NCBI GenBank assembly: GCA_001567185.1
Contig: LNFR01000001.1
Coordinates: forward strand, 1-64,000
Direction: 5' to 3'
Source: Bacteroidetes bacterium OLB12
GTDB lineage: Bacteria; Bacteroidota; Bacteroidia; Cytophagales; Cyclobacteriaceae
DNA: 64,000 nt
The notes below the pieces were generated by a model, which worked only from the letters and a program-made list of their open reading frames with translations, was not told the DNA's origin and searched no databases. This document shows positions 20,143-29,690 of this stretch, piece by piece; the first letter of the stretch is position 1; every line of letters starts with the position of its first letter. A program made the position numbers and the translations under genes.

Positions 20143-21885
20143 TCACGAACGTCCAATTATTGGTTCTATAAACTCAAGGTCTTTCTGGGTTTTAGGTTTG
20201 AGCATTTCGAAATCACATCCTTCATTGGCCTGCAACACATTCGTTTGAAATAATTTAAGATAGCCTCTGGTGTATTTGGATGGTACGGGTTTTAATAGGG
20301 CCCGTCTTTGTTGTATCTCTTCCTGTGAAATGCAGATATCCAGTTTCCGGTTTGGAATATCCAGGGAAATAAGATCATTGTTTCTCACTATGCACAACGG
20401 ACCACCCACGCTTGCTTCCGGTGCTACATGCAAGATCACTGTGCCAAAACTGGTGCCGCTCATGCGGGCATCACTGATGCGTACCATATCGCGGATGCCC
20501 TTTTTTTGTAAACTAATGGGTATGGGTATCATGCCCCATTCCGGCATGCCAGGTAAACCAACCGGACCCACATTTCGCAAAATCAATACAGCATTTGGAT
20601 CAAACTCCCGGGAAGGATCTTCTACAACTGCAAGCATCTCTTTATAGTCATCAAAAACTATGGCGGGCCCGGTATGCACAAATAATTCAGGAGACGCTGC
20701 AGAAGTCTTAATGATCGCCCCATCTGGTGCCAGCGATCCGTGCAAGACACAAAGCGATGGAGCTGCTTTTACCGGGTTACTGCATGATTTAATAACAGTT
20801 CTGTTAACCGGTTTTTTGTGGGAGAGTAATTTTTCAAGAGGCGAACCTGTATAGGTAATGCTTGAAAGGTGAAGATGTTCTTTAATCTCCTGCATCACAG
20901 CAGGAATACCTCCTGCCGCATCTAAGTCATCAATTAAAAATTCACCTCCGGGCTGCACATTGGCAATGCATGGAATTTTTTGTCCTGCCTCCTCGAAACT
21001 TTTGGGATAAACAGAAATATTTAAACGCCCCGCCATTGCGGTAAGATGTAAAACAGCATTTGTTGAACCCCCCAGGGCCATGCATACTTTAATAGCATTT
21101 TCAAAAGCTGCTTTGGTAAGAATGGTTTGTGGCGTAAGTTTTTCAATGACCATGCTAACTATGCGCCTGCCTGCCTCTTTACTCAGGGCATACCTTTCTT
21201 CACAGGCTACCGGCATCGTACTTAATCCCAGGGGCATTACACCCAGCGCTTCCAATACTCCATTCATGGTTGAAGCGGAACCCATCGTATTGCATGCACC
21301 AAATCCACAACTGAGGCTTTTAACAATTGCATCCCAATCATCCAATGAAATTTTTCCCAGTTTCAGCTCATCGGAATATTTCCATAAGTCGGTGCCGCTG
21401 CCCATGCGTTGACCTTTGAATGTTCCAACTTTTTTGGGCCCCGCATTTAATTGTATGAAGGGTAGGTTAGCGCTAATTGCGCCCATCGCAAGTCCGGGTA
21501 CTGTTTTGTCGCAATTGCCCAATAGAATTACTCCATCAAGAGGGTAGGTGCGAAGGTTTTCCTCCACAACCATAGACAGCAGGTTTCTGTACAGCATGGC
21601 GGTGGGCTTCATTAAATCTTCCCCAAGCGAAAATGTCGGAAATTCAACAGGGATGCCTCCTGCTTCGCGGATGCCATCTTTAACATGAGCCGCAATTACA
21701 TTCAGGCTCATGTTACAGCTATTCAGTTCAGACCATGTATTGGCTATTCCAATCACCGGTTGCCCTGTATAAGCATCCATATCAAATCCTGCTGAGCGCA
21801 ATGCTGATTGATGCAGCGCCCGGACTTCAATGTTGTTGTGCAAGAACCATTTATGACTTCGCAACTCGGGGTTCATTCTATTCAT
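20143..21885 (-). CDS. IlvD/EDD-family dehydratase, pentonate (L-arabinonate) dehydratase type
   Basis: 580 residues, the usual length. Three cysteines expected to hold a [2Fe-2S] cluster are present: C57 (LNSCNMS), C125 (GNCDKT) and C198 (GACNTMG). K127 matches the carbamylated lysine of sugar-acid dehydratases, and RMSGTSFGT provides the catalytic serine. MGSGTDLWKYSDELK and the RSHKWF start resemble L-arabinonate/D-xylonate dehydratases more than dihydroxyacid dehydratase. The reaction would turn an aldonate into a 2-keto-3-deoxy acid in the cytoplasm. With the SDR and SMP-30 lactonase nearby it completes an oxidative sugar route as far as the keto-deoxy acid. Exact substrate unknown. A second ATG at 21876 is possible. 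Confidence 0.88.
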   Translation of the reverse strand: MNRMNPELRSHKWFLHNNIEVRALHQSALRSAGFDMDAYTGQPVIGIANTWSELNSCNMSLNVIAAHVKDGIREAGGIPVEFPTFSLGEDLMKPTAMLYRNLLSMVVEENLRTYPLDGVILLGNCDKTVPGLAMGAISANLPFIQLNAGPKKVGTFKGQRMGSGTDLWKYSDELKLGKISLDDWDAIVKSLSCGFGACNTMGSASTMNGVLEALGVMPLGLSTMPVACEERYALSKEAGRRIVSMVIEKLTPQTILTKAAFENAIKVCMALGGSTNAVLHLTAMAGRLNISVYPKSFEEAGQKIPCIANVQPGGEFLIDDLDAAGGIPAVMQEIKEHLHLSSITYTGSPLEKLLSHKKPVNRTVIKSCSNPVKAAPSLCVLHGSLAPDGAIIKTSAASPELFVHTGPAIVFDDYKEMLAVVEDPSREFDPNAVLILRNVGPVGLPGMPEWGMIPIPISLQKKGIRDMVRISDARMSGTSFGTVILHVAPEASVGGPLCIVRNNDLISLDIPNRKLDICISQEEIQQRRALLKPVPSKYTRGYLKLFQTNVLQANEGCDFEMLKPKTQKDLEFIEPIIGRS

Positions 21886-21902
21886 AGTTTGATGAAGACC
21901 AC

Positions 21903-22834
21903 CTACTCTTTTTGCAAGGCAGGTTGAGTTTGCCGGATAGTCTTCTTGTATTCGATAACCGTAATAAGCAATGTGCTAATCAAAACCATTACACCGCCAA
22001 CAATTGAAATAACGGAGAGTCTTTCCTGTAAAAAAATGGCCGCAATGGGCAGGGCAAAAAAAGTAATTAAGAAGTTAGACAAGGCTACCTGAATAGCTTC
22101 TAATTTTTTTAACGCTACAAAAAAAGAATCATCGAAAGAAAATTATGAAAGACGGTTAGGAGGGTAAGGCCTGTCCAGGTTTGGCGGCTGAATTCCGGAA
22201 TGCGCGTAAGTATATCTCCCTCATAATAAACAACCAGCGGCAAAAGTATGGCAAGCAGAAAGATGTAGGTGTAAAAGAGCATTTCCATTTCAGTAAAGTC
22301 ATTTGCAATTTTTTTGCAGATGGTATTATAGAACGCACTGCCTACCACACCGGAAAATATCAACAGGTTGCCCACCATAAAGGCCCAGCTGGTATTTAGG
22401 TTATGAATGTCTTTCAAAGAACAAAAAATAACACCGATGATAGCAATCGCAAAGCACAGCCAGCGCCCTGGCGTCATTTTTTCTCTTAAGAAAATTACGG
22501 CTAACAAGGCTGATACAATCGGTAAGGTAAGGCTAATGATACCTGCATTGCTGGCAGTAGATAATTGTGTGCCATAGGTCATGAGAATCTGTGCGGGAAA
22601 CTGCCCGACAATTGCCAACAGTGCAAAAATCCTCAAGTGCTTCCAGGTTTTCTTTTTATTCTTTATGCCTTTTAAGACGAAAGGAGTCATAAAAAGGGAG
22701 GCAATCAGTACAGGAATAAACACCGTGCTTAAAGCGCCCACCTGATCCTGTACCAGTTTTATACATAAAAATTGCAACGACCACATGAAATTGCAGGCAA
22801 GTAGGGCAGACCATGAAACCAGTTTTTTATACAT
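21903..22834 (-). CDS. DMT-superfamily (EamA) permease, one apparent frameshift
   Basis: Reconstructed length about 310 residues from the ATG at 22834 (MYKKLVSWSALLACNFMWSL); upstream in-frame codons to 22873 lack a plausible N-terminus. Adding one base to the A7 run at 22119-22125 continues LSMILF into FVALKKLEAIQVALSNFLIT and ends at 21903. About ten transmembrane helices in two EamA repeats are visible. The family exports or imports small metabolites. Placed between dehydratase and SDR, it may move the sugar or sugar acid across the inner membrane. It shares the divergent control region with the SDR gene. The C-terminal tail IRQTQPALQKE is polar. Confidence 0.82.
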
Positions 22835-22940
22835 TGTTTTATGACAGGTAGTTACTGCCGCAGCAATTTTCAATATTTTAATCCAATAAATTAAGTAATC
22901 ATCAAAGATATGGTTAATATTTTTGTAGTCAAAAATTTGC

Positions 22941-22955
22941 TAATTTTGTAAACAA
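22941..22955 (+). promoter_or_regulatory. Candidate -7 box TAATTTTG overlapping a TTGTAAACAA operator
   Basis: TAATTTTG (22941-22948) fits the Bacteroidota -7 consensus TAnnTTTG and lies about 35 bp before the SDR start. TTGTAAACAA at 22946-22955 overlaps it and is the reverse complement of the motif at 19164-19173. A repressor bound here would block transcription of the SDR gene. Confidence 0.5.
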
Positions 22956-22983
22956 GTTTTACCTTACTTTACCTACATCACCT

Positions 22984-23775
22984 ATGAAAGAATCCGCACG
23001 TTTTCGGTTTAAGGGCAAACATGTATTTATTACAGGGGGTGCCCGGGGCATTGGAAGGGAGATTGCCAAACAGTTTGCAGAAGAAGGGGCAAACCTTTCC
23101 ATAGTGGATGTGAATAAGGAAAACCTGGAGATAACAGCGGCCCTGTTGAAAGAAAAAACGACCGGGGCGCATACTATGTACGAGGCCGATATTACCAACC
23201 GCCATCAAATTAAAGAAGTGGTGGACGCAGCTGAAAAGACAGCCCCCATCGACATCCTGATAAACAATGCGGGCATCGCATTTGAAACGCCTTTTTTGGA
23301 AATAAGCCCTGCCGAATGGGAGCAAGTGCTGAACGTGAATCTCACCGGCTTCTTTCATGTGTCGCAAATCGTGTGCAGCTACATGGTAACACGAAAAAGC
23401 GGGGTGGTTATTAATATGTCGAGCAAAAATGGGCTGGACGGAGAGGCCGGTTACGCGCACTACAATGCTACAAAAGCCGGAATAATTATGCTTACCAAAA
23501 CAATGGCATTGGAGTTTGCGCATGTGGGCATACGGGTAAATGCCGTTTGCCCCGGCTACATCGAAACACCCATGTCGAAAGAGATAGACAGTCCTGAATT
23601 TACAAGAGGCTTTGTTGATCGATATATTCCTATGAACCGGCCAGGTGCGGTTGAAGACATAGCACCCGTTTTTCTTTTCCTTGCTGACAGTAGCAGCAGC
23701 TTTATTACAGGCCAGGTTATTATCGTAGATGGCGGACAACTTGCAGGACAGAAACCCGGGAAAAATTTTATATAA
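22984..23775 (+). CDS. Short-chain dehydrogenase/reductase, sugar dehydrogenase candidate
   Basis: 263 residues of the classical SDR type. The NAD(P) binding motif ITGGARGIGREIA spans about 16-27, and D42 after the second strand (SIVDVN) suggests NAD preference. NNAG lies at 95-98. The catalytic set is S147, Y160 and K164 (YNATK, with S in NMSSKNG). The C-terminal PGYIETPMS and VIIVDGGQ are usual. In this context it could oxidise a sugar to its lactone, the step before the SMP-30 lactonase at 28799, but a reductase role cannot be excluded. The next gene starts 14 bp downstream, so they form an operon. Confidence 0.9.
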   Translation: MKESARFRFKGKHVFITGGARGIGREIAKQFAEEGANLSIVDVNKENLEITAALLKEKTTGAHTMYEADITNRHQIKEVVDAAEKTAPIDILINNAGIAFETPFLEISPAEWEQVLNVNLTGFFHVSQIVCSYMVTRKSGVVINMSSKNGLDGEAGYAHYNATKAGIIMLTKTMALEFAHVGIRVNAVCPGYIETPMSKEIDSPEFTRGFVDRYIPMNRPGAVEDIAPVFLFLADSSSSFITGQVIIVDGGQLAGQKPGKNFI

Positions 23776-23788
23776 ACATGACCGAACA

Positions 23789-25115
23789 ATGAACAATGAT
23801 CAGGCAGTAACAAGTTTTGATACAATTAATAAAGAGGCAGCTCACTATATAGCAGGGGGTGTAGTTTCTTTAAACAGGAAGGTTTCTCCACCCATTGTAT
23901 TTAAAAAAGCAAAAGGTTGTAAACTTTTCGACATTAATAATAAGGAATACATTGATTATCACGCAGCGTTTGCGCCCTATATCCTGGGGCATAATAATGA
24001 TCAGGTAAATGATGCTGTACTTTATACAATTAAAGAAAACCATTCTCTTTACGGTACCGGTACCAATTTGCTGGAGATTCAACTCGCAAAAGAGTTGTGC
24101 AGCATCATTCCTTCTTTCGACCTGGTGCAATTGACCAACTCAGGCAGTGAGGCTACTGCGCATGCCATCAGGCTCAGCAGGGCATACACCGGAAGGGAAG
24201 ATATAGTTCTCATGATGGGCGGCTACAACGGCTGGCACAACGATGTAGCCCGTGCGGTAATGCCTTCGCTTGATGTTATTGGCAAAAGGATAGCGTTGGG
24301 TGAATATCCCTTTATCCCGTCATCGGCAGGCATACCGGGTTCTGTAAAGAGTAAAATTCATTGCATCAATTTTAACGACATCGGCTCGCTGGAATATGTG
24401 TTGAAAAAATACCCGGTTGCCTGTGTACTAACCGAGCCTGTATTGCAAAATATTGGTGTAGTACTTCCTCACAAAGGATATTTACAGGCCATGCTTACGC
24501 TCTGTGAACAGTATGGTGCGGTGTGTGTATTTGATGAAGTAAAAACCGGCTTCAGAACTTCTTTGTCGGGATACCAGGGTACCTGTGGTGTGGTGCCGCA
24601 TTTGTCTGTGTTTGGAAAAGCAATTGCCAACGGCTACCCTGTGGGCGTGATAGGAGGAAAAAAAGAAATTATGTCATTGTTTGATGATCCGGATACAAGC
24701 CGCAGGGTGTTGATTGCAGGAACCTACAATGCGCATCCGCTGAATACGGCAGCAGCGCTTGCTACCATAGGCATTTTAAAAACTCAGTCGGTGTATGAGC
24801 ACCTTGATTCGGTAAGCAAAATCTTGTATGCTGGGTGGAAGCAAATCTTTGCTGAAAAAGGTATGCCGGCTACAGTTACTCATAATGGTTCCGCCTCGGC
24901 AGTATATTTCTGTGAAAACCCGCCCGCAGATCTGCATGATATTTTAGAGAATCATGATTTTAATCTTGACTTGAAATATCGCAGGCTGCTCATAGAAAAT
25001 GGTATTTATCAAATACCACTCCCCCTGCAAGCAAAATTCAATAAGCTTCGCACACACTTTTGATGATATTATGAAAACGTTGGAAGTAACACGGAAGGTG
25101 GTAAAGCAATTGTGA
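23789..25115 (+). CDS. Class III PLP aminotransferase, glutamate-1-semialdehyde aminomutase-like, one apparent frameshift
   Basis: About 441 residues from the ATG at 23789. PLP-binding features are seen: TNSGSEATAHAIRLSRAYTG, a GGYNGWHN loop, the DEVKTGFR aspartate, and lysine in VFGKAIANGYPVGVIGG. The end is frameshifted: after PLPL the frame read here gives QAKFNKLRTHF, while removing one base near 25028 (after a C5 run) gives KQNSISFAHTFDDIMKTLE, the C-terminus expected for the family, ending at 25115. HemL-like enzymes outside haem synthesis transaminate keto sugars, keto acids or semialdehydes. Its role in a sugar-acid cluster is unusual and unassigned. Confidence 0.87.
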
Positions 25116-25156
25116 AATTTTTAAATAACATCTGGTAAATAAGAAAACACAGAAAA

Positions 25157-26887
25157 ATGCACTTCGATTTTTATAAAGATTTTTCAGCCAGTCAAAAGAT
25201 TTTTTTTTACCCGGCATGGTTGGTCGCCCTGGTATTATTTGTTTCATGCGGCAATACCGAAAAGGACAGCGTGTATAAAGGATTAGACCCATCCCTGGTA
25301 CGGGCAAAGACTGATCGTTTATTACCGGATACAGTATATCTTAGTCAAGATTCCACCTTGCTTTTTCCTCCGATACGGGTTGATGAAAATGGGAACCTGC
25401 TGCCGTGGCCTTCTGCCGACCTGGGCACTTCTTACGATCAGGTAATCAATGCCGTGTGGACCTTCTGGGATAATATGGAAATGGATACGGGCAATGTAAA
25501 GTATTACCTGTTGCATCAGGTGTGGAAAGAGCATCATGATTCCAGGGGATTAGGTGGGGATCAACTGATGATGGCGCTTTCCTCGTGGGATCTGTTGTAT
25601 AACTACACGGGTAACAAACGGGTTTTGGATAACATGCGTTACATGGCAGACTATTACCTGGAGCATGGTATGTCAGCTCCGGATGCTGCATGGGCTAACC
25701 TTCCGTTTCCTTACAATACAGATATTCATTCCGGCATTTATGATGGGGATATGATTATGGGAAAGGGATACCTTCAACCTGATAAGGCCGGTTCATTCGG
25801 GTTTGAACTGCTGCATTTGTATAAAAAAACAAATGATGCCCGGTATCTGGAAGCTGCTGTAAAAATTGCCAACACACTCGCTGCAAAAGTTCAGCCTGGT
25901 GATGAAAATAATTCGCCCTGGCCATTTAAGGTAAATGCCACTACCGGAGAAGTAGGAAAACTGTTTAACAGCGTAGAAATTAATGTGGAGTACGCGAAAA
26001 ATGGATTACCAGAAATTCTTTCATCAAGCTACACGACCAACTGGACAGGTGCGTTGCGGTTGTTCATGGAATTAAAACAACTGGGAAAAGGGGATTCAAC
26101 GTCTTACGATAAAGCTTACCAAACGGTGTTGGAATGGCTGAAAACATATCCCGTTAAGAACAACAAATGGGGACCGTTTTTTGAAGACGTAGATGGCTGG
26201 TCGGATACACAGATCAACGCAGTAACCTATGCGTTGTTTTTGATGGACTATGAAGAGGCTGATCCTGATTGGAAAAATACGGTGCGCGCTATTTTCGAAT
26301 GGGTACACCAATCCTTAGACAATACCGAATACATTAAATACGGAGTTACAACCATTAATGAACAAACGGCATACCGTGTACCGGGCAACAGTCATTCGTC
26401 CCGACAAGCGGCCGCTGAATTACGATATTGGGAAAAGACAGGAGATACTACAGGCATCCGCAACGCAATACGGCAGTTGAGTTGGGCTACCTACATGGTA
26501 GATAAAGATGGAAAAAATTGTTACGTGAGAGACGATAACTGGTTAACGGACGGGTATGGTGACTATGTGCGCCATTACCTAAGGGCGATGGCTTCAGCCC
26601 CTCAACTGGCACCGTCAAATGCAAATCATCTATTGCGCTCATCTTCTATTGTTTCTGAAATCAGCTATGAAGCAAATCGGATCAACTATTTAACCTTTGA
26701 TGAAAATTCAATTGAAAAGTTTCGGTTAACAAAAAAGCCGGTAAATATTACCGTTGGGGGAGAACCGTTGCAACAAACCACTGACCAGGCAGCAACCGGC
26801 TGGATATGGGAAAGAATCGAAAATAGCAGTGGTGGTGTTTTACAAATTAATAAAGCCACCGGACAGCAGGTTGAAATTGTTCTTTGA
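25157..26887 (+). CDS. Helical-barrel lipoprotein, paralogue 2
   Basis: 576 residues. The N-terminus has a hydrophobic stretch ending in LFVSCGN, a lipobox, so the protein is probably a lipoprotein. A long helical domain with Trp/Tyr-rich repeats (VWTFWDNMEMD, SSWDLLYNYTG, WGPFFEDVDGWSD, WLTDGYGDYVRHYLRAM) is followed by a small beta domain (FRLTKKPVNITVGGEPL, GWIWERIE). It is homologous to 17418-19090. The two genes bracket the cytoplasmic pathway genes, suggesting that extracytoplasmic glycan cleavage feeds them. I cannot name the enzyme family; polysaccharide lyase or unsaturated/uronyl hydrolase activity would fit the fold. Confidence 0.75.
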   Translation: MHFDFYKDFSASQKIFFYPAWLVALVLFVSCGNTEKDSVYKGLDPSLVRAKTDRLLPDTVYLSQDSTLLFPPIRVDENGNLLPWPSADLGTSYDQVINAVWTFWDNMEMDTGNVKYYLLHQVWKEHHDSRGLGGDQLMMALSSWDLLYNYTGNKRVLDNMRYMADYYLEHGMSAPDAAWANLPFPYNTDIHSGIYDGDMIMGKGYLQPDKAGSFGFELLHLYKKTNDARYLEAAVKIANTLAAKVQPGDENNSPWPFKVNATTGEVGKLFNSVEINVEYAKNGLPEILSSSYTTNWTGALRLFMELKQLGKGDSTSYDKAYQTVLEWLKTYPVKNNKWGPFFEDVDGWSDTQINAVTYALFLMDYEEADPDWKNTVRAIFEWVHQSLDNTEYIKYGVTTINEQTAYRVPGNSHSSRQAAAELRYWEKTGDTTGIRNAIRQLSWATYMVDKDGKNCYVRDDNWLTDGYGDYVRHYLRAMASAPQLAPSNANHLLRSSSIVSEISYEANRINYLTFDENSIEKFRLTKKPVNITVGGEPLQQTTDQAATGWIWERIENSSGGVLQINKATGQQVEIVL

Positions 26888-26954
26888 GGTATATTTAGCA
26901 TTATTAGGATGCTAAATCGGTTGTTGTTTTTCGAAAAAAAGCCTGATATCAACT

Positions 26955-28784
26955 ATGAAACGACAGTTAATAACCTCTGCGGTATTTGTATTTTTTGTTT
27001 CCTCCCTTTATTCGCAACAAGCCAACTACACCACGGCCAACGCACATTCGCATAATGACTATGTGCACAAAACTCCTTTTTGGAATGCATGGCAAAATAG
27101 TTTTGGTTCTATTGAAGCCGATATCATTTTGGATAACGGAGATCTGCTGGTAGCACATGACCCGATACTACCCGGGCAGCAACGAAGAACCCTCGATTCA
27201 ATGTATCTATTGCCCCTGCAGCAGTGTATTAAAAATAACGCGGGCAAGGTGTATGCAGATCCTTCGCGGTCGCTGCAATTGATGATTGATATTAAAACAG
27301 AAGCGACCGCTACCTTGAACAAACTCATTGAAAAGCTTAAAAAAGATTATCCGTTACTTATCTCAACAGCCACACTGAAAATCGCTATTTCCGGCAACCG
27401 CCCCGATCCATCTACCTATTCTTCTTTTCCGTCATGGTTGTATTTTGATGGTGAATTTCAAAAGAGTTACAGCAAAGAAGCGCTTGAAAAAATCGAAATG
27501 TTCAGCGATAATTTTAAAAACTATTCTTCCTGGAAGGGTACAGGAGCTTTTCCGGAGCAGGATAAACAATTGCTGGTGGCGGCTATAAAAAAAGCCCATG
27601 CTATGAATAAAAAGGTGCGGTTCTGGAGTGCCCCGGATAACATGGTTGCCTGGAATACTTTTATGTCACTCGGAGTTGATTATCTGAATACAGACAAAAC
27701 AGTTGAACTGACGGGATTCATAAAACAATGGCCCGACAGAGTATATGCATCGTCAGAAAAATATACCCTGTACCAACCCCAATGGAGGAATGACGGGAAG
27801 GATAAACCGGTAAAGAATGTGATTATTTTGATTGGCGATGGTACAGGCCTCGCACAATGGTATGCAGGATACACAGCAAATGGAGGAGCGCTGAATGTTT
27901 TCAACATGAGGAGCATTGGATTGTCGAAGACCAGTTCGTACAACCGGTATATTACCGACTCAGCCCCAGGCGCTACTTCTATTTCGTCCGGTATAAAAAC
28001 CAATAACAGTGCAATAGGTGTAGATCATACCGGTGCAAAACTCACGCTCCTGCCTGACCTCGTTGAAAAGCGGAAGATGAAAACCGCGATTATTACGAGT
28101 GGCGATTTTCGCGATGCTACGCCTGCATCTTTCTATGGGCACCGTCCGGAGCGGAGTGATTACAAAGGAATGATGGAGGATTTAGTGAATGCCCGTATGG
28201 ATATAATAATGGGTGCCTGCAATATGCGCGCGTACGATACCTTGGCCCGGGCGCTTAAAGCCAAATACAATGTGCTGGAATCTGTTGACGAAGTTACACA
28301 AACAACAAAGCTTCCGCTTATAGTAGCCGATTCCGTAGCGGATCTTGAGATATTGAAAGGGCGGGGTAAATGGTTATCAAAAGCCTTTGCATCAGCAATA
28401 GCGCTGTTGGCTAAAAACAATAGTGGTTTTTTAATGATGCTGGAAGGTGCGCAGATTGATCACGGTGCTCATGAAAACAAGTTGCCGTTTGCGGTAACTG
28501 AATTGATGGACTTTGATCAGGTAATCGGCAAAGCGATGGAATTTGCAGACAGCAATGGCGAGACCCTGGTCATTGTTACTGGCGATCATGAAACCGGTGG
28601 ATTAACATTAACAGGTGGAGACTATGGCGCGGGGTTTATTAATGGGCAATTTTCAACACATGGACATACGGCAATTCCGGTTCCGGTTTATGCATACGGC
28701 CCGCAGTCAAACTTATTTTGTGGCGTGTATGAAAACACAGATATCTTTTATAGAATTTTAAAAGCATTGAAGTTGAAAAAATAA
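26955..28784 (+). CDS. Two-domain PI-PLC/GDPD-like plus alkaline phosphatase protein
   Basis: 609 residues with a signal peptide ending near SLYSQ. Residues 28-260 look like a phosphodiesterase TIM barrel: AHSHNDY (30-36), E55 and D57 in GSIEADI, AHDP (67-70) and MIDIKTE (110-116). Residues 285-605 are an alkaline phosphatase: IGDGTG (293-298), TDSAPGAT (334-341) with the phospho-acceptor serine, and GDHETGGLT and HGHT metal ligands. The fusion could cut a phosphodiester and then remove the phosphate from the same substrate in the periplasm or outside. It is 68 bp downstream of the barrel lipoprotein on the same strand and probably belongs to its operon. Confidence 0.85.
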   Translation: MKRQLITSAVFVFFVSSLYSQQANYTTANAHSHNDYVHKTPFWNAWQNSFGSIEADIILDNGDLLVAHDPILPGQQRRTLDSMYLLPLQQCIKNNAGKVYADPSRSLQLMIDIKTEATATLNKLIEKLKKDYPLLISTATLKIAISGNRPDPSTYSSFPSWLYFDGEFQKSYSKEALEKIEMFSDNFKNYSSWKGTGAFPEQDKQLLVAAIKKAHAMNKKVRFWSAPDNMVAWNTFMSLGVDYLNTDKTVELTGFIKQWPDRVYASSEKYTLYQPQWRNDGKDKPVKNVIILIGDGTGLAQWYAGYTANGGALNVFNMRSIGLSKTSSYNRYITDSAPGATSISSGIKTNNSAIGVDHTGAKLTLLPDLVEKRKMKTAIITSGDFRDATPASFYGHRPERSDYKGMMEDLVNARMDIIMGACNMRAYDTLARALKAKYNVLESVDEVTQTTKLPLIVADSVADLEILKGRGKWLSKAFASAIALLAKNNSGFLMMLEGAQIDHGAHENKLPFAVTELMDFDQVIGKAMEFADSNGETLVIVTGDHETGGLTLTGGDYGAGFINGQFSTHGHTAIPVPVYAYGPQSNLFCGVYENTDIFYRILKALKLKK

Positions 28785-28798
28785 CCGCTGCTGAAATT

Positions 28799-29650
28799 AT
28801 GCTTACTGTAGTATGTAAAGCTGAAAACACATTGGGCGAAGGGCCGGTTTGGGATAAGTATAAAAACAGGATTCTTTGGGTGGATATTTTAAACCAGGCC
28901 ATTCATTCTTTCCAGTTGGATGAAAAGGTACATACACAAATGGCGGTTGATGGTTTAATTGGTGCCATTGCCATTGAATCGGAAGATACCATCATGGCTG
29001 CCATTGCCAACACGGTGTGTCGTATAAATATGGCAACAGGCAAAACCAGTGTAATCAGGAAGTTTGATTTTGATATCAAACAAATTCGGTTTAATGATGG
29101 TAAATGTGATGCCAGAGGAAGGTTCTGGATCGGGACAATGGCTGTTGATGGTGTGGGCAATAAAGGTAATTTATATTGTCTTGATGGGTCCACGGTCAAA
29201 TCTAAAATCTCAAATGTTGGCTGTTCTAATGGCATAGCCTGGAGTGCAGATAATAAGAGACTCTATTATATTGACAGCTTCGCAGCGCGGGTCGATGTAT
29301 TTGATTTCGATTTGGAAACCGGTCACATTCACAATGCCCGAACCCTTGTAAAGTTTTCGGAGGAGGACGGCATTCCGGATGGAATGACCATAGATACTGC
29401 CGGAACGCTTTGGATTGCGTTTTGGGATGGATGGCGCGTGGCCGGATACGATTCCTTATCAGGAAAATTAGTTCATACTATTGAGATGCCGGTGGCTCGC
29501 CCAACTTCCTGTGTGTTTGGAGGCAAAGACATGAATTATTTATTTATTACTTCAGCCCGAACAGAGCTTTCACAGGATGAACTTTTGCGCCAGCCATTAG
29601 CAGGTTCGCTCTTTCAGTATGGCCCCCTTCCGCATGCAGGATTGGGTTAA
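28799..29650 (+). CDS. SMP-30/gluconolactonase/LRE-family sugar lactonase
   Basis: 283 residues forming a six-bladed propeller. Family metal ligands are recognised in GEGPVWD (E14), RFNDGKCD, GCSNGIAWS (Asn) and GIPDGMTID (Asp). WIGTM and WIAFWDGWRV are typical strands. It would hydrolyse a sugar lactone to the aldonate, the substrate type of the dehydratase at 20143-21885. It follows the phosphatase gene by 15 bp. The last residues (PLPHAGLG after AGSLFQYG) do not look like the usual family end, and the stretch contains GGCCCCC, so the true C-terminus may be shifted by an indel. Confidence 0.88.
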   Translation: MLTVVCKAENTLGEGPVWDKYKNRILWVDILNQAIHSFQLDEKVHTQMAVDGLIGAIAIESEDTIMAAIANTVCRINMATGKTSVIRKFDFDIKQIRFNDGKCDARGRFWIGTMAVDGVGNKGNLYCLDGSTVKSKISNVGCSNGIAWSADNKRLYYIDSFAARVDVFDFDLETGHIHNARTLVKFSEEDGIPDGMTIDTAGTLWIAFWDGWRVAGYDSLSGKLVHTIEMPVARPTSCVFGGKDMNYLFITSARTELSQDELLRQPLAGSLFQYGPLPHAGLG

Positions 29651-29690
29651 CCGTTGGCGATGGCTTCTGGTTACGGGTATAAAATCACGG

